Assembly: GCA_945952585.1 (NCBI GenBank)
Contig: CAMFII010000003.1
Coordinates: 62,001-126,000, forward strand
DNA from: an uncultured Rhodobacter sp.
GTDB lineage: Bacteria > Pseudomonadota > Alphaproteobacteria > Rhodobacterales > Rhodobacteraceae
Direction: 5' to 3'
DNA: 64,000 nt
The notes beneath the pieces were generated by a model. It was given only the letters and a program-made list of their open reading frames with translations. It was not told the DNA's origin and did not search any database. The translations under genes were made by a program, and so were the position numbers. The number at the start of each line of letters is the position of its first letter. The stretch's first letter is position 1. Of the stretch, positions 8,980 through 17,162 are shown piece after piece.

Positions 8980-9584
8980 TGTTTCGGATCGTATACCAGT
9001 CGAACTCGGCCATTGAAAACCAGAACATACTGCCCCGGCACATTCGGGTCGGGACGGATATGCAGCGTATCCGATGTCAGCGGTCCCATCGGCGCCTGCC
9101 CCTTTACCCCGCCCGTCGCGTCGATCAGCGTTTCGGCCGTCGATCCGGTGACTTCCGGAGCAGAGACGCGATAGCCGGCTGAGTTCGTCAGCGTCACGTT
9201 GCCCTGCATGGCAAAGACCTGCTTCACCGTGTCGACCTGGCCAGCATCCGCCGCAAGATCTGTCACCTCGCCATCGGGCGTCTGCATGGTTCCGACCATT
9301 TCCGAAGCTTTGCCTCGCCCGGGATCGGCGAGATCGGGCCGTGCCTCGGCCGCGTCGATGGTGACAAGGGCGCCGTCGCTGGTCATGCCCGAATATTTGG
9401 GCTGGGTCAGTCGCGGCTCGCGCGCGCGGTCATCCAGTTCCGCCCGGCTGTAGGGCAACGCCTCGGTCGGGTCGATCTTCCGCGAGAGCAGGAAGATCGA
9501 CGACATCAACGCCAGCGCCACCAGCGGCAGCACGATCTTCAACCAGCGGATCAGCCGGGAATAGGCGTTGTCCGCCTGCGCCAT
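8976..9584 (-). CDS. lptC: LPS export system protein LptC
   Basis: Bitopic inner-membrane protein that hands LPS from LptBFG to LptA. A single transmembrane helix lies at about residues 17-35 after a short cytoplasmic N-terminus, and the periplasmic part has the repeated beta pattern (SDGALVTIDAAEARPD, VTLTNSAGYRVSAPE) of the OstA/LptC superfamily. 202 aa, typical. Starts 3 bp after the kdsD stop, within the kdsD-lptC-lptA-lptB run. Confidence 0.88.
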   Translation of the reverse strand: MAQADNAYSRLIRWLKIVLPLVALALMSSIFLLSRKIDPTEALPYSRAELDDRAREPRLTQPKYSGMTSDGALVTIDAAEARPDLADPGRGKASEMVGTMQTPDGEVTDLAADAGQVDTVKQVFAMQGNVTLTNSAGYRVSAPEVTGSTAETLIDATGGVKGQAPMGPLTSDTLHIRPDPNVPGQYVLVFNGRVRLVYDPKQ

Positions 9585-9587
9585 CTG

Positions 9588-10556
9588 TCAGACCACGCCT
9601 GCCCGCAGGCAATCGTGAATATGCAGGATCCCGACCGCCTTTCGGCTGCCTTCGGGATCGACCACGAATAGGCAGGTGATCTTGCGTTCGTTCATCACGG
9701 CCACAGCCTTTTCCGCCAGCGCCTCCGGCCCGATCGTCCGGGGATTGCGCGTCATCACTTCGACGGCGGTGCGGGACAGGAGTCCATCCATATGCCGCCG
9801 CAGGTCGCCGTCGGTGACCACGCCCGCCAGATAACCATCGGCATCGGTCACGCCAACTACGCCAAAGCCTTTTCGGCTGATTTCCAGCAGGACCTCGCTC
9901 ATCGGCGCATGTTCCGGCACCAGCGGCATGGCATCATGCATCAGGTCGCGCACCCGCATGAGCCGGGCGCCCAGCCGCCCGCCCGGATGGAAGACGCGGA
10001 ACTGTTCGGGCGTGAACTGGCGATGCTCCATCAGCGCGATGGCAAGGGCATCACCCAGGGCAAGCGTCATCGTGGTCGAGGTGGTGGGAACGATTCCCGT
10101 ATCGCAGGCTTCAGGCGCGGCGGGCAGGATCAACGCGACATCGCTTTGCCGGATCAGGGTCGACTCGGGCCGCGAGGCGACACCGATCAGCGGGATATCG
10201 AAGCGGCGCGAATGCGCGATCATGTCGGCCAGTTCAGGCGTCTCGCCCGAATTCGACAGCATGAGCAGCACATCACCGCGCATCACCATGCCAAGGTCGC
10301 CGTGGCTGGCCTCGGCCGGATGGACAAATTGCGCAGGCGTCCCCGTCGAGGCGAAGGTGGCCGCGATCTTGCGCCCCACATGGCCGGATTTGCCCATGCC
10401 AGACACGATGACGCGCCCCGGCGCCGCAAGGATAAGGCGGACAGCCTCGTCAAAGGCGCCATCGAGGCTTGCTGAAAGCAACGAGAGCGCATCCGCCTCG
10501 CGCCCGATCACGCGGCGCGCCGTGGTCAGAAAGCTTTCAGTGGTGGAAGAGGTCAT
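9588..10556 (-). CDS. kdsD: Arabinose-5-phosphate isomerase (KpsF/GutQ family)
   Basis: Converts ribulose-5-phosphate to arabinose-5-phosphate, the first step toward Kdo for LPS. The 322 aa have an N-terminal SIS domain, with VSGMGKSGHVGRK near residues 50-62 and LMLSNSGETPEL near the substrate site, and a C-terminal CBS pair from about 205 onward. The start overlaps the end of rnd by 20 bp. The placement ahead of lptCAB links Kdo supply with LPS export. Paralogues serve capsule synthesis, but the neighbours favour the LPS role. Confidence 0.92.
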   Translation of the reverse strand: MTSSTTESFLTTARRVIGREADALSLLSASLDGAFDEAVRLILAAPGRVIVSGMGKSGHVGRKIAATFASTGTPAQFVHPAEASHGDLGMVMRGDVLLMLSNSGETPELADMIAHSRRFDIPLIGVASRPESTLIRQSDVALILPAAPEACDTGIVPTTSTTMTLALGDALAIALMEHRQFTPEQFRVFHPGGRLGARLMRVRDLMHDAMPLVPEHAPMSEVLLEISRKGFGVVGVTDADGYLAGVVTDGDLRRHMDGLLSRTAVEVMTRNPRTIGPEALAEKAVAVMNERKITCLFVVDPEGSRKAVGILHIHDCLRAGVV

Positions 10557-11151
10557 TCGGCTCGTCCCAGCCCAGAAGGTCCAGTTCGGCCCGCGTGGGC
10601 AGGAAGTCGAAGCACCGCTGCGCCAGATCGAGCCGTCCTTCGCGGGTCAAGCGCGCCTCCAGCTCTTCCTTCAGGCGGTGCAGATACAGCACATCCGATG
10701 CCGCGTAATCCTTTTGCGCCTCGGTCAGTTCGACAGAACCCCAGTCGGACGTCTGCTGCTGCTTCGAGACATCGACGCCAACCAGATCAGCCAACAGGTA
10801 TTTGAGCCCGTGGCGATCAGTGAAAGTCCGCACGAGCTTCGAGGCGATCTTGGTACACCAGACCGGAGCAGTCGTGACGCCAAACGCGCGCTTCAGCGCG
10901 GCGATGTCGAAGCGGCCGAAATGAAACAGCTTCACCACCGACGGGTCGGTCAGGAGCCGCTCAAGGTTCGGCGCCGAAGTCTGCCCTTTGGCGACCTGCA
11001 CCAGATGGGCGTTCCCATCACCAGAGGACAGTTGCACGACGCACAGTCGGTCACGACGGGGATCGAGGCCCATCGTTTCGGTGTCGATGGCCACCACGGA
11101 CCCGAGGTCGAGGCCGTCGGGCAGGTCATTCTGGTAGAGGAAAACGGTCAA
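10537..11151 (-). CDS. rnd: Ribonuclease D-like 3'-5' exoribonuclease
   Basis: DEDD-family exonuclease of 204 aa. D23 and E25 in IDTETMG form motif I; HFGRFDIAAL is motif II; YAASDVLYLHRL is the Y-x3-D motif III. It lacks the HRDC domains of E. coli RNase D, giving the short alphaproteobacterial form thought to trim tRNA 3' ends. The start is taken as TTG preceded by AAGGA with 6-base spacing and reading (M)TVFLYQND; an in-frame ATG 75 bp upstream gives an extension without similarity. First gene of the rnd-kdsD-lptCAB run. Confidence 0.88.
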   Translation of the reverse strand: MTVFLYQNDLPDGLDLGSVVAIDTETMGLDPRRDRLCVVQLSSGDGNAHLVQVAKGQTSAPNLERLLTDPSVVKLFHFGRFDIAALKRAFGVTTAPVWCTKIASKLVRTFTDRHGLKYLLADLVGVDVSKQQQTSDWGSVELTEAQKDYAASDVLYLHRLKEELEARLTREGRLDLAQRCFDFLPTRAELDLLGWDEPNDLFHH

Positions 11152-11341
11152 GATCGGTCCTTGCGTGATCGGGTGGCCGGACGACGGCCTTTGGTTGCAG
11201 TATCCGGGCTGTGTCCAAGGCGTCAATGGCGGCAGGTTGTCCCGGTGTCAGGCCGGCGGATTTCGCCATGAAGGTGACGTCATTGCATGGTTGAAGCCTG
11301 GAAGACGGAGCCATTTCCTGGAACGACGACCCAGTTACCGA

Positions 11342-13888
11342 ATGCCGATCATTCAGACAGAGAGCTTTTCGACCGCGCCTGCGCGACGGCCGCGCGTCTT
11401 TGCCGTGTTCTCGTATCGCTACGATGCCCATCTGGTGCCCGGCCTACTGGAGAACATCCGCCCCGCCGTAGACGGTTTCGTTTCCTGCGATGACAGGGAT
11501 GGCCCGCCCGGGCTGAGCGACGAACCGACCCGAAGGGCTGTGCTGTTGCGTGCCGCGCGGAACGCGGGGGCAGACTGGATCCTGGCCGCCGATCCCGACG
11601 AACGCTTCGAGGATGCCCTGGCGCTCAGGATCAGGGACTTCACGCGGCAGGGGCGGAATGTTCTCTGGACCTTCGCCTTGCGCGAAATGCTGTCGGCTTT
11701 CACCTATCGCTCTGACGGGCTGTGGGGCGGCAAGACCCAGATGCGGCTTTTTTCGCTCGACGCGGCCGGCGATGGCGTCGCCAAGGCGCTTCATGGGCCG
11801 TGGGTCGCGCCCCGCGATGGGCTGGTGACCCGCGCAACCGGACTGAACCTTTATCACTTCCGCCCGGCCACGGCCGAACGGCGCCAGCATCGGCGCGATC
11901 TTTACGCCGCCGCCGATCCTGACCGCCTGTGTCAGGGGATCGGATACGACTACCTCGCCGACGAGCGCGGCCTTGCTGCCGAGACGATCCAGCCCGGTCA
12001 GGGATACTCGCCCGTCTTCGTCGAGGATGGTGGGCTCTGGGCTCCGCCGATCCACCTTGTCGGCAAACCGGTCGAGGATCCCGTTCCGGCACGTCTGCGT
12101 CTGATCGGCCATCTGCTGCGCTCGCGTAGCGGCGAGACGGCGTGCCATATTGCACAAGACCTTGCTGCAGCCCGGCCAGACGACCCGGACCTGGCATTCA
12201 TGGCAGGTCTGCTGGCAGCGGATTGCGGTCGTGCAGGGGGAACCGAGATGCCGGCAGCTGCCAAGGAAGAGTCCCTCGCGGGTCGCTACCTTGCCGCCAG
12301 GCTGGCTGCGGCAAATGGCGATACCGATCAGGCCTGTCACATGATGGATAGCGCGCGCGGGGCCTCACCCTCGGCCCTATGGATCGCGCATGCCAACACC
12401 GCGACCTTCGGGCCGCCGGATTTTTCGGCGCCGGATGCTGCCTGGAGAGACCACCTTTCCGGTCCGGCGAGACTTTTCGAAGGACCGCAAAACGGGTCGG
12501 GCAAGATGGCCGTGGTCGTCCTGTCCTACAAGGCGCCGGCACAGTTGCGCCGCGCGGTTGCGTCGGTCCTCGGGCAGGACCGACCTGCGGAAATCGTCGT
12601 GGTCAATTCCGGTGGCGGCGATGCGGCGGGCGTCCTCGGCGACCTCATGCCAAGGCTGCGCCTCGTCGATGTCGAGGAACGGCTTTATGTCGGGGCGGCA
12701 CGGAATGTCGGGATCGATGCGTCGGCGGCGCCCTTTATTACCTTCCTGGCCGCAGATTGCGTCGCCATGCCCGGCTGGATCGCCGGGCGCGAGGCGCGGC
12801 ACGACTCGGGCGCGCTGTCGGTTTCGACCCCGGTCGTCACGCTTGAGCCGGACAATGTGATTTGCCTGGCGAGCAATCTCTACAACTACGGTCGACGCAA
12901 CCCCGCCGCAAACGCCGCGGACATTTCCCATTTCGGACGGTCCTATGCCCGGGCCTTGTTTGACAGGATCGGCTACTTCCCGCCCCACCTGCGCGAAAGC
13001 GAGGATGAGGTCTTCAACTTGGCGGTCGACCAGGTGCAGCTGCCGGTCTGGGCACCGGATGTCCTGACGGGGCACGACGACCCGCAAACCTGGGACAAGG
13101 CGATCGCCGACCGGATGCGGCGCGGTTACCGGATGGCACTTGGGCCGAACGAATCAGCGGGAGGGCGGGCAGACCGCCCATTCCGCCTTTTGCAGGTTCG
13201 ACAGAAAGCGCGTGTCAGCATTGCGGATGACCTGATCGCGCGATCGGCGGGCCTTTCGCTTCGCGATCGTGTTCGCTTGCGCCGACTGGTCCGCAGAATA
13301 GCTGCGATCGAGGCGACCACGTATCGCATCGGAAAGCTCCGGGTCAGACTGGCGCGGATCCTCGCCCGGATCGAGCACGGTTTGCCGAATGCGCAGTTGC
13401 AAATGTGGCTCGCGCAGCGGGCGACAGACCTGTGCCCGCAGAACTGGCGATACCGACTGCGTCTGGGGAAGCTCTGGGCGGCGACCGGCGAGCCGGAGAA
13501 GGCCCTTGCCTGTTTCCAGTTGGCAGCGGGCCTCGCGCCTTTCGCCACCCAACCCGTGCTGGCCTCGGTCGACCTCCTGAGCACTTCGGGTCAGACCGAA
13601 CGAGCCAGGACAATCATTGAACAGGCAATCGTGCTGGCGCCGGGACTCGCGGCGCTACGGTTGGCTGCGGCGCGGATTTCGCTGTCGCTTGGCGACGCCC
13701 ACCTTGCGCTCTTGCATGCGCGACTTGCCATGGCAATCGCGCCCGCAGACCCGGAAACGCACGATCTCCTGGCCGAAGTTCACGCGTCGATGGGGATGAC
13801 CCATGTGGCGGCGATGCGGCAGGCGATGGCGCTGGAGTTACGCAGATTTGATGCTGCGTTGGCTCAGGCCTCGGCTTCGTCGGCCTGA
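11342..13888 (+). CDS. Two-module glycosyltransferase with C-terminal TPR-like region
   Basis: A large protein (848 aa). Module 1, about residues 17-220, resembles the Glyco_tranf_2_4 group: VFAVFSYRYD, SCDDRDG, and a metal-site-like DPDERFED at 84-91. Module 2, about 388-600, is a GT2 fold: AVVVLSYKAP, EIVVVNSGGG, YVGAARNVGID. Its usual DxD position reads LAADCVAMPGW, so metal binding may be altered. From about 690 on the helices repeat in a TPR-like way (LGKLWAATGEPEKALACFQLA, LRLAAARISLSLGDAHLALLHA). The start ATG at 11342 has no clear Shine-Dalgarno; the frame stays open back to an ATG at 11165, overlapping nothing. Stands alone, divergent from rnd. Probable surface-polysaccharide enzyme; substrate unknown. 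Confidence 0.7.
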   Translation: MPIIQTESFSTAPARRPRVFAVFSYRYDAHLVPGLLENIRPAVDGFVSCDDRDGPPGLSDEPTRRAVLLRAARNAGADWILAADPDERFEDALALRIRDFTRQGRNVLWTFALREMLSAFTYRSDGLWGGKTQMRLFSLDAAGDGVAKALHGPWVAPRDGLVTRATGLNLYHFRPATAERRQHRRDLYAAADPDRLCQGIGYDYLADERGLAAETIQPGQGYSPVFVEDGGLWAPPIHLVGKPVEDPVPARLRLIGHLLRSRSGETACHIAQDLAAARPDDPDLAFMAGLLAADCGRAGGTEMPAAAKEESLAGRYLAARLAAANGDTDQACHMMDSARGASPSALWIAHANTATFGPPDFSAPDAAWRDHLSGPARLFEGPQNGSGKMAVVVLSYKAPAQLRRAVASVLGQDRPAEIVVVNSGGGDAAGVLGDLMPRLRLVDVEERLYVGAARNVGIDASAAPFITFLAADCVAMPGWIAGREARHDSGALSVSTPVVTLEPDNVICLASNLYNYGRRNPAANAADISHFGRSYARALFDRIGYFPPHLRESEDEVFNLAVDQVQLPVWAPDVLTGHDDPQTWDKAIADRMRRGYRMALGPNESAGGRADRPFRLLQVRQKARVSIADDLIARSAGLSLRDRVRLRRLVRRIAAIEATTYRIGKLRVRLARILARIEHGLPNAQLQMWLAQRATDLCPQNWRYRLRLGKLWAATGEPEKALACFQLAAGLAPFATQPVLASVDLLSTSGQTERARTIIEQAIVLAPGLAALRLAAARISLSLGDAHLALLHARLAMAIAPADPETHDLLAEVHASMGMTHVAAMRQAMALELRRFDAALAQASASSA

Positions 13889-13979
13889 AAACTGCTGGCC
13901 CGACCTTTACAAGCCCGGTCCGTCAACCCAATGGTGTTGCGAGGAATTGCGCATTTGTTGGTGTTGGGGGCGTTTGCGG

Positions 13980-14984
13980 GTGTCTCGCAGTATTCCACTT
14001 GTCCGGACAGGATCCATCAAGCCTATTGTGGGTTGGATCCAGGAAAACGGTGGCTCGGCTGAGGGCTACATGTCCGGTGTCGGGCTTGGGCGGGTTGATC
14101 TGGAGCAGGCTGAGCGGCCGGTTTCGCTGCTTGCTGCTCTGGCGTTCCTGCGTCGGGTCGCGAAGGAGGAAGGCGCAGCCGACATCGGCTTGCGCATCGT
14201 CAAGAGCGACAGCTTCTGGGAACTTGGCCGGTTCGGCCAACTCGCGGCCGTCGCCAAGACCCCGCGCGATTTGCTCACGCTCGTCTCTCTTGCGACGCCC
14301 CGTTTCTGCAGCCATCAGCGCATCACAATCGACACCCACCCCGCAACACCTACCGTGCGCTTCAAATTGCCTGCGGCTTTCGGTGCGGAAGAGGTCCATC
14401 TGACGCATCAATACAACCTCAAGATGGTCGAATGCATCTGCGCGGGAACCGGACTGACCGGTCCATTCTTTGCGAATATCACCATGCCACCGGATCAAAG
14501 CGGCGGCATCAGCGCACTTCGGCAGTGGTTCGATTGTCCGTTGAGCGTCGCGCCGAATTCAACGCTGGAACTGACGCTGGAGCCGGGCGTCGCCGACCGC
14601 CCCCTCTTGCGCCATCCGGCAACGGTACAGGAGCGGGGGGTATGGTTGCCTTTGCGGGATGAGCTGGATTTCCGGTCCTCTGCCCTGCTGCTGATCGGCG
14701 ACATCCTTGCCGATGAGACCCCGACGGTCGGCCGGCTCGCCGAGCTATCCGGCATGAGTCTGCGCACGATGCAACGGCAGCTCGAAGCCAGCGGAACCAG
14801 CTTTTCCGCGCTGCTCGACGAAGTTCGGCGCAATGCGGCGATTTCCGTCCTGGCCAGCGGCGACGGCAGCCTGTCGGATCTTGCCGCCGGCCTGGGTTAT
14901 GCAGGGCAATCCTGCCTGACCCGCGCCGTTCGGCGCTGGATGGGCGCCCCTCCGCGCGAGCTGCGGGAACGGCTGGCGAGCTGA
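13980..14984 (+). CDS. AraC-family transcriptional regulator (arabinose-binding-type N-terminus)
   Basis: The 334-aa protein has an N-terminal effector region of the Arabinose_bd type (ADIGLRIVKSDSFWELGRFG) and a C-terminal double helix-turn-helix: VGRLAELSGMSLRTMQRQL and LSDLAAGLGYAGQSCLTRAVRRWMG. The start is set at the GTG at 13980, which begins near the family N-terminus and follows GGGGG by about 9 bases; the open frame further upstream is Trp/Arg/Cys-rich and overlaps the previous gene, so it is not credible. Sits 153 bp before efeU in the same direction, so control of iron uptake is possible but unproven. Ligand unknown. Confidence 0.8.
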   Translation: MSRSIPLVRTGSIKPIVGWIQENGGSAEGYMSGVGLGRVDLEQAERPVSLLAALAFLRRVAKEEGAADIGLRIVKSDSFWELGRFGQLAAVAKTPRDLLTLVSLATPRFCSHQRITIDTHPATPTVRFKLPAAFGAEEVHLTHQYNLKMVECICAGTGLTGPFFANITMPPDQSGGISALRQWFDCPLSVAPNSTLELTLEPGVADRPLLRHPATVQERGVWLPLRDELDFRSSALLLIGDILADETPTVGRLAELSGMSLRTMQRQLEASGTSFSALLDEVRRNAAISVLASGDGSLSDLAAGLGYAGQSCLTRAVRRWMGAPPRELRERLAS

Positions 14985-15011
14985 CACGACCCACCCGAAT
15001 TGACGCATGAT

Positions 15012-15033
15012 CCAGAGTCGATTTCGGCTCTGG
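15012..15033. repeat. Hairpin between the AraC gene and efeU
   Basis: CCAGAG and CTCTGG are perfect arms around ten bases, and further wobble/Watson-Crick pairs inside extend the stem. It begins 27 bp after the AraC stop. No T-run follows, so it could be a weak terminator or part of the efeU leader. Nearer efeU the sequence turns T-rich between two short CGAC/GTCG arms (about 15109-15134). I could not match this to Fur, Irr or RirA boxes. Confidence 0.4.
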
Positions 15034-15137
15034 CACGATCAGGTCTTGGCCAAGGCTATGGTTTCCCGCGTGAAAGAACAGGCTTGCGATGCGGCGCCGT
15101 CCTTAGTACGACTTTTTCCGATTCTTTTTGTCGGGAT

Positions 15138-15974
15138 ATGGCTGCCATGCTGTCCGCCTTTCTTGTCATGCTTCGCGAGGGGCTCGAAGCCGCGCTGATC
15201 GTCGGGATCATCGCCGGCTACCTTGCGCGGACCGGCCGGTCGGACTGGCTTCCCGCGGTCTGGATCGGGGTGTTGCTTGCCATTGCGATTTCGCTGTTTG
15301 CGGGGGCCGCAGTGCTACTGGTCGGCGCACAATTCCCGCAGCGCACACAGGAACTTTTTGAAGCGATCGTCGGCGCCGTCGCGGTGGTCATCCTGATCTC
15401 GATGATCTTCTGGATGCGGAAGGCCGCGCGCTCGATCCGCAAGACGATGGAACATGACATCGACAGGGCGCTTGCCGAGTCACGCGGGCCTGTCTGGGCA
15501 CTGATCGGCCTGAGCTTTTTCGCAGTGGCGCGCGAAGGCCTGGAGTCCGTGTTTTTCCTGATCGCGCTCTATCAGCAAAGCCCGGGGCCGCAGGCGCTGA
15601 TCGGCGCGATCCTTGGCATCGCAGTGGCTGCCGCGCTTGGCTTCGCGATCTTCCGGGGTGGGCTAAGGCTTGACCTGAGGCTCTTCTTCCGTTGGACCGG
15701 TGTCGTGATCATCCTCGTTGCTGCAGGTCTTGCCTCGGGCGTGTTGCGCAGCCTGCATGAGGCCGGGGTGTGGAACCTGCTGCAGCAGCCGGTCTGGGAT
15801 CTGACCCGCAGCCTGCCTGTCACCTCGGTTGCCGGCACGATCCTGAGCGGCCTGTTCGGCTATCACGATGCGCCGGTGCTTGGCGAGGTTCTGGTCTGGG
15901 CGCTGACCCTTGGCATGACGCTCTGGCTTTTCCTTCAACCCGCATCGGTCGGGCCCGCCGGACAGGAGGCGTGA
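15138..15974 (+). CDS. efeU: Ferrous iron permease, FTR1/EfeU family
   Basis: Inner-membrane iron permease. Seven hydrophobic segments are visible over 278 aa. The two family R-E-x-x-E motifs are present: REGLEA near residues 13-18 and REGLES near 132-137, whose glutamates line the iron path. The start is ATG 15138 (MAAMLSAF); ATG 15147 three codons in is equally possible, and neither has a strong Shine-Dalgarno. A longer frame from 15000 adds non-hydrophobic sequence and is rejected. First gene of efeU-efeO-efeB-efeM. Confidence 0.9.
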   Translation: MAAMLSAFLVMLREGLEAALIVGIIAGYLARTGRSDWLPAVWIGVLLAIAISLFAGAAVLLVGAQFPQRTQELFEAIVGAVAVVILISMIFWMRKAARSIRKTMEHDIDRALAESRGPVWALIGLSFFAVAREGLESVFFLIALYQQSPGPQALIGAILGIAVAAALGFAIFRGGLRLDLRLFFRWTGVVIILVAAGLASGVLRSLHEAGVWNLLQQPVWDLTRSLPVTSVAGTILSGLFGYHDAPVLGEVLVWALTLGMTLWLFLQPASVGPAGQEA

Positions 15975-15976
15975 TC

Positions 15977-17158
15977 GTGACCGCAACTGAAACACGGACC
16001 CCGCCGCTTTCGCCGCGCACCGCCAGACTGGCGCTTTCCGGCTCTGCCGCCCTTGTCCTGCTTGGGATCGGAGCAGTCTGGTGGGCAGCGAGCCACGCCG
16101 TGCCGGAAAGCACCGAAGGCGAGATCGCGGTGACCATCAACGATGCCGTCTGCGATCCGATGGCCCTGACGGTGCCGGCGGGAAAGTCGACCTTCCGCAT
16201 CCACAACGCCTCGAACCGGGTGCTGGAATGGGAGATTTTGGATGGTGTGATGGTGGTCGCCGAACGCGAGAACATCGCGCCGGGATTGAACTCGACCCTC
16301 ACGGAACGACTGAAGCCCGGGACCTATGACATCACCTGCGGGCTTCTTTCCAACCCACGCGGCACACTCACGGTCATACCCACGGCCGAATCCCAGGCAG
16401 CCATCTCCGCGCCGGAAATGCGGACCTTCATCGGGCCGCTTGCGGAATATCGGGTCTATCTCAACCGGCGGGCGTCGGCCTTGGTCAAGGCGACCGCAGC
16501 CCTGTCCGACCGGATTGAAGCAAAGGACCTCGACGGCGCGCGAGCTGCCTGGATCGAGGCGCGTGAACCCTGGCGGCAGATGGCGCCGGTTGCCGGTCGC
16601 ATGGGCGATCTCGTCAACAGGATGGACCCGCTCGCGATCTATCTGCAGGGGCAGGAATCCGACCCGGCCTTTGCCGGTTTCCACCGGATCGAATACGGCC
16701 TTTGGGCGCAGAACTCCACCGACGGCCTTGCGCCGGTGGCTGCGGGTCTAGCTGCCGACGCTGTCGAGCTTCAGACGCGGATCAAGGCGCTGGAACTGAC
16801 ACCGCCTGACCTTGCCGCGAATGCGGCCGATCTGGCCCGGCGTGTCGCGGATCAGGCGGCTGGCGGACAGGTCCCTTACAGCCAGACCGACCTGACCGAG
16901 TTCACCGCCGATCTGGAGGGCATCACCAGATCCGCGATGCTGGTCGATCCTCTCGTGGCGGCCGCCAATTCCGCAACCTCGGCGGCGCTTCATCAGGCAA
17001 TCGAGGCAACGCAGGCCACACTGACAGGCTTTGCTGTCGACGGGGTCTATCCGCCCTTTTCCGAAGTCGATGCCGGTGGCCGCAAGGCGATTTCCGCCAG
17101 CTTCGAGACGCTATCGACCGCCATTGCGGCCCTGAACCCCGCAATCGGGCTGGAGTAA
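15977..17158 (+). CDS. efeO: EfeO: cupredoxin plus M75 imelysin-like iron-uptake protein
   Basis: Periplasmic partner of EfeU. After a hydrophobic anchor or signal at about residues 17-36 comes a cupredoxin-like domain with two cysteines (NDAVCDP, DITCGLL). The M75 domain follows, whose H-x-x-E motif is seen in GFHRIEYGLW (His about 236). Length 393 aa. The GTG at 15977 is preferred because GGAGG lies 7 bases before it; the GTG at 15971 overlaps the efeU stop but sits too close to that site. The four-base neighbourhood implies translational coupling with efeU. Binds iron or copper in the E. coli model; the exact metal chemistry is debated. Confidence 0.88.
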   Translation: MTATETRTPPLSPRTARLALSGSAALVLLGIGAVWWAASHAVPESTEGEIAVTINDAVCDPMALTVPAGKSTFRIHNASNRVLEWEILDGVMVVAERENIAPGLNSTLTERLKPGTYDITCGLLSNPRGTLTVIPTAESQAAISAPEMRTFIGPLAEYRVYLNRRASALVKATAALSDRIEAKDLDGARAAWIEAREPWRQMAPVAGRMGDLVNRMDPLAIYLQGQESDPAFAGFHRIEYGLWAQNSTDGLAPVAAGLAADAVELQTRIKALELTPPDLAANAADLARRVADQAAGGQVPYSQTDLTEFTADLEGITRSAMLVDPLVAAANSATSAALHQAIEATQATLTGFAVDGVYPPFSEVDAGGRKAISASFETLSTAIAALNPAIGLE

Positions 17159-17162
17159 CAGC

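Noticed and set aside
13803-13979. Extended N-terminus of the AraC protein
   Set aside because: Overlaps the previous gene and reads as a Trp/Arg/Cys-rich out-of-frame stretch.
15034-15137. Fur, Irr or RirA box upstream of efeU
   Set aside because: No TTAGAA-type or Fur-like palindrome found; only a T-rich stretch between short CGAC/GTCG arms.
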